Below are positions 53,139 through 62,129 of a stretch of DNA of 64,000 nucleotides, in pieces. A program made the translations under genes and the position numbers. The DNA is from Sphingobacterium endophyticum (GTDB lineage Bacteria > Bacteroidota > Bacteroidia > Sphingobacteriales > Sphingobacteriaceae): NCBI RefSeq assembly GCF_009733535.1, contig NZ_SMMI01000018.1:1-64000 (forward strand). The letters run 5' to 3'. Under the pieces are notes generated by a model. That model made no database searches. It was not told where the DNA came from and saw only the letters and a list, made by a program, of their open reading frames with translations. Within the stretch, counting starts at the first letter, position 1, and the number at the start of each line of letters is the position of its first letter.

Positions 53139-54269
53139 ATGAATAAATCATTGAATTATCAAAAAAGTAAAAAAACAATAAAATTGACTTCTTATTGGAA
53201 GAGAACCTCTATAATGTGCGGTATTGCTGCTTTATTTTCTGCTTGTACCACTTTAAAGGAAACTAATGTTTTATCTATAAAGGATCAGGGTAGTTTTTCG
53301 GTTGGAGGATCAAAGATAACCAACCCAGGAACTTTTAATGTTCAAGAAGCATTAAAGCCTGATGGTCAGACTATTCATGCTGATCATGCTTATGTTTTTT
53401 ATCAAATTCCAGAGAATGCGTTAAAATTACCAATGGTATTTTTGCATGGAGCCGGACAGTCTAAAAAAACATGGGAAACAACACCTGATGGGAGGGAAGG
53501 ATTTCAGAATATCTTCCTTCGTAGAAAATATCCGGTATACCTGCTAGACCAACCTAGACGTGGTGAAGCTGGAAAAAGTTCTGTTGAAATCAATATAAAA
53601 CCTACCGCTGACGAGCAATTTTGGTTCACACAGTTTAGGTTGGGAAATTATCCTGATTTTTTCGCTGATGTCCAATTCCCTAAAGATCCAGAATCACTAG
53701 AGCAGTTTTATAGACAAATGACTCCCAATACAGGTGCTTTCGATGCGAAGGTTATTTCAGATGCTATTTCTATCCTTTTCGATAAAATAGGAGAAGGGAT
53801 TTTAGTTACGCATTCACAAGGTGGAGGCCCCGGCTGGATGACGGCCATCAAAAATAAAAATGTCAAAGCTATAGTCGCCTATGAGCCATATAGTGGTTTT
53901 ATGTTCCCTAAAGGTGAGCTGCCTAAGCCGATTGAATCTACTGGACTTTTTGGTGCATTAAATGGTGTAGAAATACCAATGGAAGATTTTATTAACCTTA
54001 CAAAGATTCCTATTGTCATTTATTATGGTGATAACATTTCAGATTTCCCAACTGATGTTTGGAACAGTGATCATTGGCGCAGTGGCCTTAAAATGGCAAA
54101 ACTTTGGGCTGAAACTATCAATAAACATGGTGGCGACGCTACTGTTGTTCATCTCCCTGAGATGGGAATCAAAGGTAATACCCATTTCCCATTCTCTGAT
54201 TTAAATAATATAGAGGTAGCAAATGCATTGTCCAAATGGTTAAAGGATAAAAAATTGGATTCAAAATAA
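53139..54269 (+). CDS. Alpha/beta hydrolase lipoprotein
   Basis: 376 residues. A basic N-terminus is followed by a short hydrophobic stretch and lipobox, GIAALFSAC, with Cys36. The hydrolase has its oxyanion loop at MVFLHGAGQSKKTW and the nucleophile elbow at VTHSQGGGPGW (Ser226); the late IVIYYGDNISDFP region supplies the acid and the STGNTH-like GIKGNTHFP the His. Relatives act on esters of unknown identity. It begins a co-directional cassette of exported proteins that continues to 57169. Confidence 0.9.
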   Translation: MNKSLNYQKSKKTIKLTSYWKRTSIMCGIAALFSACTTLKETNVLSIKDQGSFSVGGSKITNPGTFNVQEALKPDGQTIHADHAYVFYQIPENALKLPMVFLHGAGQSKKTWETTPDGREGFQNIFLRRKYPVYLLDQPRRGEAGKSSVEINIKPTADEQFWFTQFRLGNYPDFFADVQFPKDPESLEQFYRQMTPNTGAFDAKVISDAISILFDKIGEGILVTHSQGGGPGWMTAIKNKNVKAIVAYEPYSGFMFPKGELPKPIESTGLFGALNGVEIPMEDFINLTKIPIVIYYGDNISDFPTDVWNSDHWRSGLKMAKLWAETINKHGGDATVVHLPEMGIKGNTHFPFSDLNNIEVANALSKWLKDKKLDSK

Positions 54270-54335
54270 ATTCGTTCTTCACACAATGCTGTTATTGACC
54301 TTACAAAGATTTAACAGCTTTTAAAATCTTTAGAT

Positions 54336-54806
54336 ATGAAAACATTAATTTTTACACTCTTATTTGGATTGGTTTATACATTTCCATCCTTCTCTCAAGA
54401 ATCAACTGATTCAGCTGTAATAAAAGAAATTGAAACCCTTTCAAAAGACAAATGGAAATGGATGGCAGATAAAAATATGGAGCCGCTTGACCAACTTTTT
54501 GATGCCAAATCCATGTTTGTTCACATGGGGGGCTCGTGGGGTAAACAGCAAGAGATGGATGTCATTAAGTCAGGTAATATTTGGTATAAAAAAGCTGAAG
54601 TCTATTCGGTGGTTGTGAATATAATAGGAAATACCGCAATTCTTTTAAATGATATTGATCTTGAAGCTGTAGTAGGTGGAAATACTGTTGTAAATCCATT
54701 TATGGTTACTGAAGTATATATTAAGGAAAACGGAAAATGGAAAATGGGCTCGCTTACATTTTCAAGGTTGATGCGTCCTGTTAAAATGAATAGCAATTCT
54801 AAGTAG
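54336..54806 (+). CDS. Exported NTF2-like / DUF4440 protein
   Basis: 156 residues with a signal peptide (MKTLIFTLLFGLVYTFPSFS, cleavage before QES). The mature part is one NTF2-like cone fold: DKWKWMADKNMEPLDQLFDA, SMFVHMGGSWGKQQEMDVIK and the C-terminal VTEVYIKENGKWKMGSLTFS strand typical of DUF4440/SnoaL-like proteins. These bind or transform small molecules. It lies 66 bp after the first alpha/beta hydrolase and 42 bp before the decarboxylase-like gene. Confidence 0.88.
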   Translation: MKTLIFTLLFGLVYTFPSFSQESTDSAVIKEIETLSKDKWKWMADKNMEPLDQLFDAKSMFVHMGGSWGKQQEMDVIKSGNIWYKKAEVYSVVVNIIGNTAILLNDIDLEAVVGGNTVVNPFMVTEVYIKENGKWKMGSLTFSRLMRPVKMNSNSK

Positions 54807-54848
54807 TTTTCTATAAATATATTTTAAGCATACACAATTTAAATTATC

Positions 54849-55571
54849 ATGATAAGAACAGTGAAATCCATGTTGATTCTCCTTGCCGTAATTCTCTCGT
54901 CTTCTTTAAATGCACAACCCTCCCAAGAGCAATATCTAGATAAGAAGCAGAAAGCAATAGTTCGTATTGCTTCGTTGACAGGAAAGGGAGATCTTTTAAA
55001 GTTGACAGAAGAATTAAATGCTGGACTGGACGCGGGATTGAACATTAATCAAATCAAAGAAGTTTTGATGCATGTTTATGCTTATGCTGGTTTTCCGAGG
55101 AGTATTCGTGGCCTACAAACATTTATGCTGGTTGTAGATGAACGTAAATCAAAAGGCTTAGTTGATGAAATCGGACCGGAGGCATCAGAAATCCGTAATG
55201 ATGCAAGTAAATACCTGCGGGGTAAAGCTATTTTAGAAGAATTGAGCGGTGTACCTGAACCAAATAGCAAAACTGGCTATGCAGCATTTGCACCTACTAT
55301 TGAAATCTTTTTAAAAGAACATTTATTCGCTGATATATTTGAAAGGGATGTTTTGACTTATCAAGAAAGAGAACTGGCGACCATTTCCACCCTCAGTGGA
55401 ATTTCAGGCGTTGATCCTATGTTACGTTCTCATTTCAATTTATCATTGAATGTGGGGCTTTCACCCAATCAATTACAAGAATTTGTGGAAATAATAAAAG
55501 ACTCAATAGGTCAGGAAGAAGCTCAAGAAGCTCAACATGTTTTGGATGAGGTCTTGGCCATTAAGAAATAA
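54849..55571 (+). CDS. Exported carboxymuconolactone decarboxylase (AhpD-like) family protein
   Basis: 240 residues with a signal peptide (MIRTVKSMLILLAVILSSSL, cleavage near LNA-Q). Two CMD repeats are visible: GDLLKLTEELNAGLDAGLNI with NQIKEVLMHVYAYAGFPRSI, and later ATISTLSGISGVDPMLRSHF. The redox CxxC of AhpD is absent, so a lactone-decarboxylase-like or binding role is likelier than peroxidase coupling. Export is unusual for this family but common in cassettes with cupins and hydrolases in this phylum. The next gene starts 9 bp later. Confidence 0.9.
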   Translation: MIRTVKSMLILLAVILSSSLNAQPSQEQYLDKKQKAIVRIASLTGKGDLLKLTEELNAGLDAGLNINQIKEVLMHVYAYAGFPRSIRGLQTFMLVVDERKSKGLVDEIGPEASEIRNDASKYLRGKAILEELSGVPEPNSKTGYAAFAPTIEIFLKEHLFADIFERDVLTYQERELATISTLSGISGVDPMLRSHFNLSLNVGLSPNQLQEFVEIIKDSIGQEEAQEAQHVLDEVLAIKK

Positions 55572-55580
55572 TTTGAACTA

Positions 55581-56642
55581 ATGAAAAAATTAACATCAAT
55601 ATTTGCATTGTCAATACTTTTTAATTCTATTGATATTGCAAGTGCACAATCACAACAGAAAGATTATGAAATAAACCCATATACTTTGGTATATGAAGGG
55701 GCATTAACTGAAAATGAATCAGGTAAAGTAAACATTCATCCTGTGAAATATAATTTGAACGGCATTGAGATTGTTGCAAATGTATATACTCCTGCCAAAT
55801 ATGATGCTTCAAAAAAATATCCCGCAATTACTGTTGCTCATCCTAATGGGGGCATAAAGGAACAAACAGCGGGTTTATATGCACAGAAATTGGCTGAACT
55901 AGGTTATATTACCATAGCAGCAGATGCAGCATATCAAGGTGGGAGTGGAGGTAGTCACCGTCATATCGATAAACCTCAAAACCGAACAGAAGATATTAAA
56001 GGCATGGCAGATTTTATTCTGCAATATCCCGGGGTAGATCCAAATCGTTTAGGGGCATTGGGAATCTGCGGTGGTGGAGGTTATACCTTAAACGCTGTAA
56101 AATCTGATAAAAGATTTAAAGCAGTTGCAACCTTAAGTATGTTTAATTCTGGTCAAGTTAGAAGAAACGGATTCCTAAATTCAGAAGTTAATACTATTCA
56201 AGACCGTCTTCAGAAAGCTTCAGAAGCCCGAAAAATGGAAACGACTGGTAACATAACTTATGCTGGTGTAGCAAGTATTACCGATGAAGAATTGGAAAAA
56301 GTTCCTACAAAATTTTATCGTCAAGGATTTGAATATTATTATAGAACTCATGCCCACCCAAATTCAACTTTTTTATATACTATGAGCAGCCTAATGGATT
56401 TAATGACTTGGGATGCAAATGATCAAATCGAGCTGATCAGCCAACCTTTATTAATGATAGCTGGAAGTGAAGCTCAAACAAAATATATGACGGATGAGTC
56501 TTTCGAAAAGGCTGTTAATGCAAAAGAAAAAGAGCTTTTCATCATTCCAGGAGCAACCCATATTGAAACTTATTGGAAACCTGAATATGTGTTAAAAGCT
56601 TTAAATAAATTAAATGGGTTCTTTCAAGATAACCTTCAATAA
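55581..56642 (+). CDS. Exported alpha/beta hydrolase with cysteine nucleophile (dienelactone-hydrolase-like)
   Basis: 353 residues; the signal peptide ends near SAQ at residue 23. Fold marks are YPAITVAHPNGGIKEQTAGL, DVDPNR-like GVDPNRLGALGICGGGGYTL with Cys163 at the nucleophile elbow, LLMIAGSEAQTKYMTDES for the acid and IIPGATHIETYW for the His. Cys in place of Ser is the dienelactone hydrolase pattern and is also seen in the YcjY-like group. It lies between the CMD-like gene and the cupin gene, 11 bp from the latter. Confidence 0.9.
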   Translation: MKKLTSIFALSILFNSIDIASAQSQQKDYEINPYTLVYEGALTENESGKVNIHPVKYNLNGIEIVANVYTPAKYDASKKYPAITVAHPNGGIKEQTAGLYAQKLAELGYITIAADAAYQGGSGGSHRHIDKPQNRTEDIKGMADFILQYPGVDPNRLGALGICGGGGYTLNAVKSDKRFKAVATLSMFNSGQVRRNGFLNSEVNTIQDRLQKASEARKMETTGNITYAGVASITDEELEKVPTKFYRQGFEYYYRTHAHPNSTFLYTMSSLMDLMTWDANDQIELISQPLLMIAGSEAQTKYMTDESFEKAVNAKEKELFIIPGATHIETYWKPEYVLKALNKLNGFFQDNLQ

Positions 56643-56653
56643 AAAAGATAAAA

Positions 56654-57169
56654 ATGAAAATAAAATTTAATATAAGTGAAATTATAGGAATAGTTGGAGC
56701 TGCTATTATTATAGGCTCTTGTACAAATCCATCACAACCTAATTCAGACCAAAAGCAAAATTCTGACAATAAACAACCTGTGAATGACTTAGTTTTTGAA
56801 AGGGGTGAAAAAGTAAATAATTCTAATTTTACTGGTGGAAACGTATGGCTGAAAAATTTAGTAGATGCAGATAGTATCAACCAAAACGCTGTAGGAAGTG
56901 TCACTTTTGAACCGGGAGCTCGCACTAAATGGCATGCTCATCCCGCAGGGCAAATTATTCTTGCAATCGATGGTGAAGGTTATTATCAAGAAGAAGGAAA
57001 GAACAAGGTTATCGTGAAAAAAGGAGAGGTAATGAAATGTCCATCAGATGTTCCTCATTGGCATGGAGCAAGTGCTCATAGTCACTTTGTTCAAGTGGCA
57101 ATTACTGGACGTGAAAAAGGAGAAACTGTTTGGTTGAAAGAAGTGACAGACGAGGAATATAATAAATAA
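56654..57169 (+). CDS. Cupin-domain lipoprotein
   Basis: 171 residues. MKIKFNISEIIGIVGAAIII then GSC gives a lipoprotein with Cys23. After an Asn/Gln-rich linker comes one cupin barrel: FEPGARTKWHAHPAGQIILA (G-x5-H-x-H-x3,4-E-like motif 1) and KGEVMKCPSDVPHWHGASAH (motif 2 with metal His). It is the close relative of the (R)-mandelonitrile-lyase-like cupins often next to CMD proteins. Last gene of the exported-enzyme cassette. Confidence 0.92.
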   Translation: MKIKFNISEIIGIVGAAIIIGSCTNPSQPNSDQKQNSDNKQPVNDLVFERGEKVNNSNFTGGNVWLKNLVDADSINQNAVGSVTFEPGARTKWHAHPAGQIILAIDGEGYYQEEGKNKVIVKKGEVMKCPSDVPHWHGASAHSHFVQVAITGREKGETVWLKEVTDEEYNK

Positions 57170-57271
57170 TTATAGTGTTCCTTTTAAGTTGAGTTTCTAA
57201 AATAAATATATCTCATAATTAATTAGTAGGGAAGGAAGCTTTTTTGTTACGGCCAATCAAGATTATCGTAG

Positions 57272-58450
57272 TTATAGTGAGCTACTAGAAATGATATTAT
57301 GGGAAGAATTCAAACTAGATTTTATATGGTTAATCAATCTAAATGCAAGAAGTAGAAAAATTAAAATCATAGTGACCATTTCTGATTTTTGTTGAAACAA
57401 TAGAACGAATATTGATATTAAAATCAAAGTTAGACTTCCTAATCTATAAATATTGGCCAACCTATTTGGAGAATTGACAAACCCTGCATATATAAGATGA
57501 GTTGGCAAAGCCCAAAGAATATTTAAATTAGTGTTAAATATATCATGCTTACTCCAAACTGATAATATACCAAGTATACCTCCAATAATTCCTACAATAA
57601 AGAACAAGATGAAATCAAATACAAATAAAATTTGAATAGAATTTTTCGAATATGATAATGATAGAAAAACACTTATACCCAACAATAAAAAGAAAATAAA
57701 ATTCGGATTATAAAAAAATGAAAACATTTTTTTATCGCTTCTTGATTGGTGTTGGGTTAAATTGTCAGTTTCAATTGCTATTAATGTATTTTTAGTAGCT
57801 AATTCTAAATTTTCTGGAAGAAACATGGCTGAGGTACTATTTAATGGTTTATCCATATTTATTCCCATGAGGATATTAATGCCTAATTGAACCCACGGTT
57901 TATTTGCTGTAATCGTATTTACTGTTTGACGGTAGGTCATTTCATTATTAGGGAAAATTATTTTTTCATCATGAAATATCATATCCCTTATTTTAGTTGC
58001 ACAATTTTCTGAAAATGGTTTGTATTTATAATATAGGTTTTCAGGTTTAAAATTCTCATTTAACAAGGAAATAATTTTTTCTTTCTTATCACTTGAAAGG
58101 TTAAGTTTTAATTCAGTTATCCTTCTTTTTTCATAAAGGTATGATTGAATAAAAGGATAATATTGCTCAATTATTGAAAAATAATTCAAATCTCCGCTCA
58201 AGAAATTATAAATAAAATCAGGTTGCCTTGAATCGAATACTCCAAAATTATAAACTAAATCATTTTTTGGGTTTGAACTAAGATCTTTTATCCTCAACGC
58301 GCTATGACCAAACATGGAGTATAATTCATCTCCATTGCCAATGGTAATCAAGCTAATCTCAATATCATCGAAATCTTTACCTAATAATTTTGATGAACTA
58401 TTCAAGAAAATTATTAAAAAGCATATTAATAGTTTTAATAATAATCCCAT
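57272..58450 (-). CDS. DUF4105 protein (Lnb N-terminal periplasmic-like domain) with membrane tail
   Basis: 392 residues. A signal/anchor at the N-terminus leads to a DUF4105 domain (about 28-190): TIGNGDELYSMFGHSALRIK, the NLxGDLNYFS stretch and FSENCATKIRDMIF, where the His and Cys form a candidate permuted papain-like pair. About five hydrophobic helices follow (250-375). Relatives in Bacteroidota are periplasmic with the same tail; the role is unknown, possibly lipoprotein or peptidoglycan processing. Very AT-rich, at the start of the accessory stretch that ends at tRNA-Ser. Confidence 0.87.
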   Translation of the reverse strand: MGLLLKLLICFLIIFLNSSSKLLGKDFDDIEISLITIGNGDELYSMFGHSALRIKDLSSNPKNDLVYNFGVFDSRQPDFIYNFLSGDLNYFSIIEQYYPFIQSYLYEKRRITELKLNLSSDKKEKIISLLNENFKPENLYYKYKPFSENCATKIRDMIFHDEKIIFPNNEMTYRQTVNTITANKPWVQLGINILMGINMDKPLNSTSAMFLPENLELATKNTLIAIETDNLTQHQSRSDKKMFSFFYNPNFIFFLLLGISVFLSLSYSKNSIQILFVFDFILFFIVGIIGGILGILSVWSKHDIFNTNLNILWALPTHLIYAGFVNSPNRLANIYRLGSLTLILISIFVLLFQQKSEMVTMILIFLLLAFRLINHIKSSLNSSHNIISSSSL

Positions 58451-58604
58451 ACTTCTAGTAAATAAACTCGTGTAAATTCTTAAATTTCTATGGTTATTGA
58501 ATTAAATATCTGATTTAATCTTTATTAAAAAAAGCTTGACCCATTTTCTTCGCATTCATTTTTGGGAATAGGGATAGTAAAATTTCTCACTCAGTTAAGC
58601 CATG

Positions 58605-58988
58605 TCATTTTTTAATAGAATTATTTCCATTCCGACAAATACCAATCAGTAAATCCCCAATCTTCATCTTTATCGATTCTATAATCAAATGACCTTGGAG
58701 AGGAATTTTAAGAAATAATGCATTTGGTTTTCCTTCATCTGCTCCTTTTATCTCCTTGTCTAAATAATCTCCGAATTCATCGATAACTTGAACCTCCTTA
58801 GCTGATGGCATCCCATTTTCAATAAGATCTTGAAGATCGATAATTATTGATAATTGCCAGCAGAATACTTCTTTTGGTTCAAAGCCTTTCAAAGCCGTGT
58901 TTACAACTGCAATGCCTGGTAAATTTTCATCCTCAAATTCTAGGATTGAATAATATTCATCAGGGATTAAAACTCGGTATTTGGTCAT
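58605..58988 (-). CDS. Small protein with probable C-terminal frameshift
   Basis: 127 residues as read. The middle (QLSIIIDLQDLIENGMPSAK and IDEFGDYLDKEIKGADEGKP then NALFL) resembles DUF695-like proteins, tentatively. After NALFL the reading becomes IPLQGHLIIESIKMKIGDLL, unlike any such protein, whereas the next frame gives FDYRIDKDEDWGFTDWYLSE then WK and a stop at 58621. A single-base lesion near 58690-58710 would join them. The start overlaps the HEAT-repeat gene's stop by 4 bp, so the two are coupled. Function unknown; an immunity-type role is only suggested by company. Confidence 0.65.
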   Translation of the reverse strand: MTKYRVLIPDEYYSILEFEDENLPGIAVVNTALKGFEPKEVFCWQLSIIIDLQDLIENGMPSAKEVQVIDEFGDYLDKEIKGADEGKPNALFLKIPLQGHLIIESIKMKIGDLLIGICRNGNNSIKK

Positions 58989-60535
58989 TTGAAATAAAAG
59001 TTAAGTCCTTCTACTGGGTTCGATTCAAAATATTGTTTTTCATCATGTGTCTCGTATACAAAATTGAAAACCCGTTGTGCTCTTTCAATTTCATCTTGTT
59101 TTGCAGCTACAAATAGTCTTGCTGCTCGTTCTCTCCAATTACCCAAATAGTCAAATGCCAATTCCCGTATCTTCTCATTTTCGTCGATTGTTCCGATCAT
59201 CAAGTCTGGAATTCCTTTCAAACCACCAATTTTGTGAAAGAGTTTTAACATTGACTTTTTTAAATCATAATTGCCCGTTTCGTAAATGCCTACAGCTCTT
59301 TCCATAACTTCTGGTCTCGGAATCTGGGATAAATATTCAATGATTACATTTCTAAGTCCAAGATAAGAACTATCAAGATTCGCAACAGCAAAATTATAAC
59401 TATCTTCTGCATCGATTTTACAAAGCACTAAAAATGCAGTCTTTTTAACTCTTACTTTATTGTCATTCAGAAATGACTTTATTTTTTCAGGATAACTTTT
59501 ATCATCAATTTCAGTTAACCCGATGAGTGATCCATTGACTTGTTTTCCTTCATTTAATTTGTCATAATAAAATTTTGCAAAGTCTATATTTGAATGTTTT
59601 AGTCTAAACCTTGCAAATTGCCTAACACTAGATGAATTGTCTGCTAAAAAATTTATTAAAATTTTCTCAAAATCAGGTTGATTTTTCAAGCAATATAATG
59701 TCTGTAGTCGAATATTCCCAGATTTGTCATTTAACAATTGCTTAATTTCTGCAGGTCCAAGATCAGCAAAATAATTTATAGCTAAACTTCTTATGATAAA
59801 ATGTTTATCTCTTAAAAACAGATTAATTTCCCGCTGATTGCTTATAGGTGACTTTGAGATATGTCTTGCTAAGAGAATTCGTATCTGGTCCGGATAATTC
59901 TCAAATTTGTCTATTACATACTCTCTGTTTTTGGAAGTGATGAACTCCACAAATTCCTGATAAATATTGCTTAAGTCAATTCTTCCAACTTTTTCAAGCC
60001 ATTCAAAAATTGGAAGGTTTTCAATTAAGCTATCAATGTATTTCTTTGTTTTATAATTATCAATTCCATTTTTTGCTAATTGTTGAATTGGCAAAACCCA
60101 ATCAGCTAATCGATAGATCAGAAATTGTATAGCTCTTGGGCTGTCTATCTCTGATAGTTTTTTAACTGCTTTTTCTCGTACGTATCCATTGCCATTCAAT
60201 GAACTAATTGCTAACAACTCAATATACTGTTCCCTACAATAATTTGCTTCATAATAGTCTATATCACTCTTTGAAATATTACAATATTTTAGTGTATTGA
60301 AATATCCCTTTTTGCTGTCAATCTTTTTAAATAGGTTAATTACTGTCTTTACAGTTGCTTCTCTAATCTCACTATTACCGTCTTTTAGAAAATCTACTAA
60401 ATAATAGATGTCGGATGAATAACCATTAATGGCAATATTTGACAGGGCGTTTATTTTCTCAGCAGTATTGTCCTTTGAGAAAAACCAAGTTTTTCTTGGT
60501 TGTCTTAAAATTTCTATGTATTGCCAAATTTCCAT
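58985..60535 (-). CDS. HEAT-repeat protein
   Basis: 516 residues made wholly of helical HEAT-type repeats, for example SDIYYLVDFLKDGNSEIREA, SLNGNGYVREKAVKKLSEID and LRNVIIEYLSQIPRPEVMER. No signal or membrane segment and no catalytic motif. Such solenoids are binding scaffolds. It is followed by, and overlaps by 4 bp (ATGA), the small frameshifted gene, so the pair was one unit. In many Bacteroidota similar HEAT proteins sit in polymorphic toxin immunity arrays. Confidence 0.85.
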   Translation of the reverse strand: MEIWQYIEILRQPRKTWFFSKDNTAEKINALSNIAINGYSSDIYYLVDFLKDGNSEIREATVKTVINLFKKIDSKKGYFNTLKYCNISKSDIDYYEANYCREQYIELLAISSLNGNGYVREKAVKKLSEIDSPRAIQFLIYRLADWVLPIQQLAKNGIDNYKTKKYIDSLIENLPIFEWLEKVGRIDLSNIYQEFVEFITSKNREYVIDKFENYPDQIRILLARHISKSPISNQREINLFLRDKHFIIRSLAINYFADLGPAEIKQLLNDKSGNIRLQTLYCLKNQPDFEKILINFLADNSSSVRQFARFRLKHSNIDFAKFYYDKLNEGKQVNGSLIGLTEIDDKSYPEKIKSFLNDNKVRVKKTAFLVLCKIDAEDSYNFAVANLDSSYLGLRNVIIEYLSQIPRPEVMERAVGIYETGNYDLKKSMLKLFHKIGGLKGIPDLMIGTIDENEKIRELAFDYLGNWRERAARLFVAAKQDEIERAQRVFNFVYETHDEKQYFESNPVEGLNFYFK

Positions 60536-60742
60536 TCTTGATATGTTTTGTTTGCTCTATTAGTAAAATTATAACAAAACAAAGTTAATAAAATATCTTT
60601 AAAGTTTAATTTAAGTAATTATTAAAATTTGTTAAAGAATTTACATAATAAAAATGTCTTATAAAATTTATAATCTCTGCATGGCAAAAGGTATACAGCA
60701 TTACAACCAAGAGAAAGACATATCTATATTAATAGATGTATT

Positions 60743-61315
60743 TCATTGTTTTTCACCCCAGATAATGATTTTCGCTAGGTTGTCAACTTGAAATGTTTTG
60801 GACAGCTCATTTACTTTATTAGAATAAACTTCTAAATTTTTCAGAAGTTTTTCTAACGCTTCTTTCGTTTTATTATAATCAAGTCGAATTTCTTTTTTCG
60901 TATTCGGCGGAATAAATGTTTCATATTTATCTTCGCAGATTATTACAATTTCTTCTCCTTTTTTTATTATTAAAGGGCTTGGATGGCATTCAGTTAAGTA
61001 AAATTCAGAAAAATTCTCGATAAGAATGTTCTTCCAAAGTTGAATTTCCTCTAGTAATCCGCAGCATTGTGGGAATAATTCGATTTCATTATTAACAGAT
61101 ATGGCATAACCACCAAAAAGAGAAATTGAATCCTTTATATTAGAATCTCCGATATGTAGATTTATTATTTTCTCCATATCATCTATATTAATATCGAATA
61201 GAGGGTATTGGTAAATTCCTTTCTTAATTGGTTCAGGGAAATTTTTGTAATTTTTTTCAATTTCCCTTATTTTGATAAATAACCCATTCAATTTCATTAT
61301 TAAATGGAGACCCAT
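60743..61315 (-). CDS. Unrecognised soluble protein, probably missing its N-terminus by frameshift
   Basis: As an intact frame, 190 residues starting MGLHLIMKLNGL. The body is soluble, mixed alpha/beta: IKKGIYQYPLFDINIDDMEK, SISLFGGYAISVNNEIELFP with a QCCGLLEEIQLWK segment, and a helical end. I do not recognise it. The first 20 residues look unlike protein, and the overlapping frame upstream (61257-61388) supplies a far better N-terminus, so this is probably the 3' part of a broken gene. SUKH-like immunity proteins have similar size, but no motif proves it. Confidence 0.6.
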   Translation of the reverse strand: MGLHLIMKLNGLFIKIREIEKNYKNFPEPIKKGIYQYPLFDINIDDMEKIINLHIGDSNIKDSISLFGGYAISVNNEIELFPQCCGLLEEIQLWKNILIENFSEFYLTECHPSPLIIKKGEEIVIICEDKYETFIPPNTKKEIRLDYNKTKEALEKLLKNLEVYSNKVNELSKTFQVDNLAKIIIWGEKQ

Positions 61316-61388
61316 CTGGTGTTAATTCACTGCCTTTATCTTTTAATGTAGGAGGTTCAATTAATGGAATAAATCTGATTTCGTTCAT
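61257..61388 (-). pseudogene. N-terminal piece of the same gene in another frame
   Basis: ATG at 61388 opens MNEIRFIPLIEPPTLKDKGS then ELTPDGSPFNNEIEWVIYQN and reaches a stop at 61257, 43 codons. It overlaps the 5' end of the frame at 60743-61315 and its end joins naturally to the YKNFPEPIKKGIY of that frame. An A-rich homopolymer (A7 on the minus strand) lies right at the point where the frames would need to join, the usual place for a one-base slip. Confidence 0.55.
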
Positions 61389-61448
61389 TTATTAGGTTTT
61401 TGGGAGGTTTATCACCTAACATTATTATATGCACAGTATAGTACAATC

Positions 61449-62129
61449 TCAAAGATTTATACTGTATTTTTCCGCTATCTCTTTGTAGCAATTAACACGA
61501 TGCCAATTAATATAAGCTTCAGATTCTTTTGTAACCGAAGTGCCATCTGAATAGATCGTTGTGGATTTATTTGTTATGGGTAATAGTGCATCTTCATAAA
61601 GCTCTTTTAATAATTTCTTAGCTTCATCTAATTTACCTAATTCCTTAAGTATAAAAAATCTTATGTCACCTATAAAAGTTGTATTTTCAACTGATGTGAA
61701 ATCTAGCCAATTATCAAAATTTTCATATTTAATAAAGAAAGGAATGGTATAATCTATTAAATCATTGTTAAGTTCATTCGAAAGATTAATATAATTAGTT
61801 TGAGTTGTTAATTCATACCATATATCTTTATTAAATTTTAGAGAAGAAACTCTTTTTCTAACTTGAGACTGGTATTCTTTTGGAAATTTAGGCAAATCTC
61901 GGGTTGAAGTTTCTTTAAAAATTTTTTTATGAATTAATCCTAGGTTTAAAGTAAATTCTTTTGACTCAGCGGAATTCCATTTACTTTGTTGTAGATTAAG
62001 GCATTGGATTATATCTCCCACTTCTCTATAATAATTATTGCCACTTTTTTTAAAACCTAATGGTTTTAGGATTGGTGTTAAAGTTTCGCTAAGGGATATC
62101 TGTATTAAAGATGCTAAACTAAGAAATTT
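61449..62129 (-). CDS. DUF4304 family protein without an obvious start codon
   Basis: The open frame runs from 62129 to 61449, 226 codons. From SETLTPILKPLGFKKSGNNY through YREVGDIIQCLNLQQSKWNS it matches the DUF4304 N-terminus, so the GTG at 62021 in the middle of the domain cannot be the true start. No ATG, GTG or TTG lies in frame upstream before the stop; an ATG in a neighbouring frame (MLKIS, then stop) suggests a lost base near 62130. The rest has FGLNVG-like FTLNLGLIHKKIF and a helical tail with LGKLDEAKKLLKELYEDA. DUF4304 proteins are often immunity-type neighbours. Possibly a pseudogene. Confidence 0.65.
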   Translation of the reverse strand, partial: KFLSLASLIQISLSETLTPILKPLGFKKSGNNYYREVGDIIQCLNLQQSKWNSAESKEFTLNLGLIHKKIFKETSTRDLPKFPKEYQSQVRKRVSSLKFNKDIWYELTTQTNYINLSNELNNDLIDYTIPFFIKYENFDNWLDFTSVENTTFIGDIRFFILKELGKLDEAKKLLKELYEDALLPITNKSTTIYSDGTSVTKESEAYINWHRVNCYKEIAEKYSINL

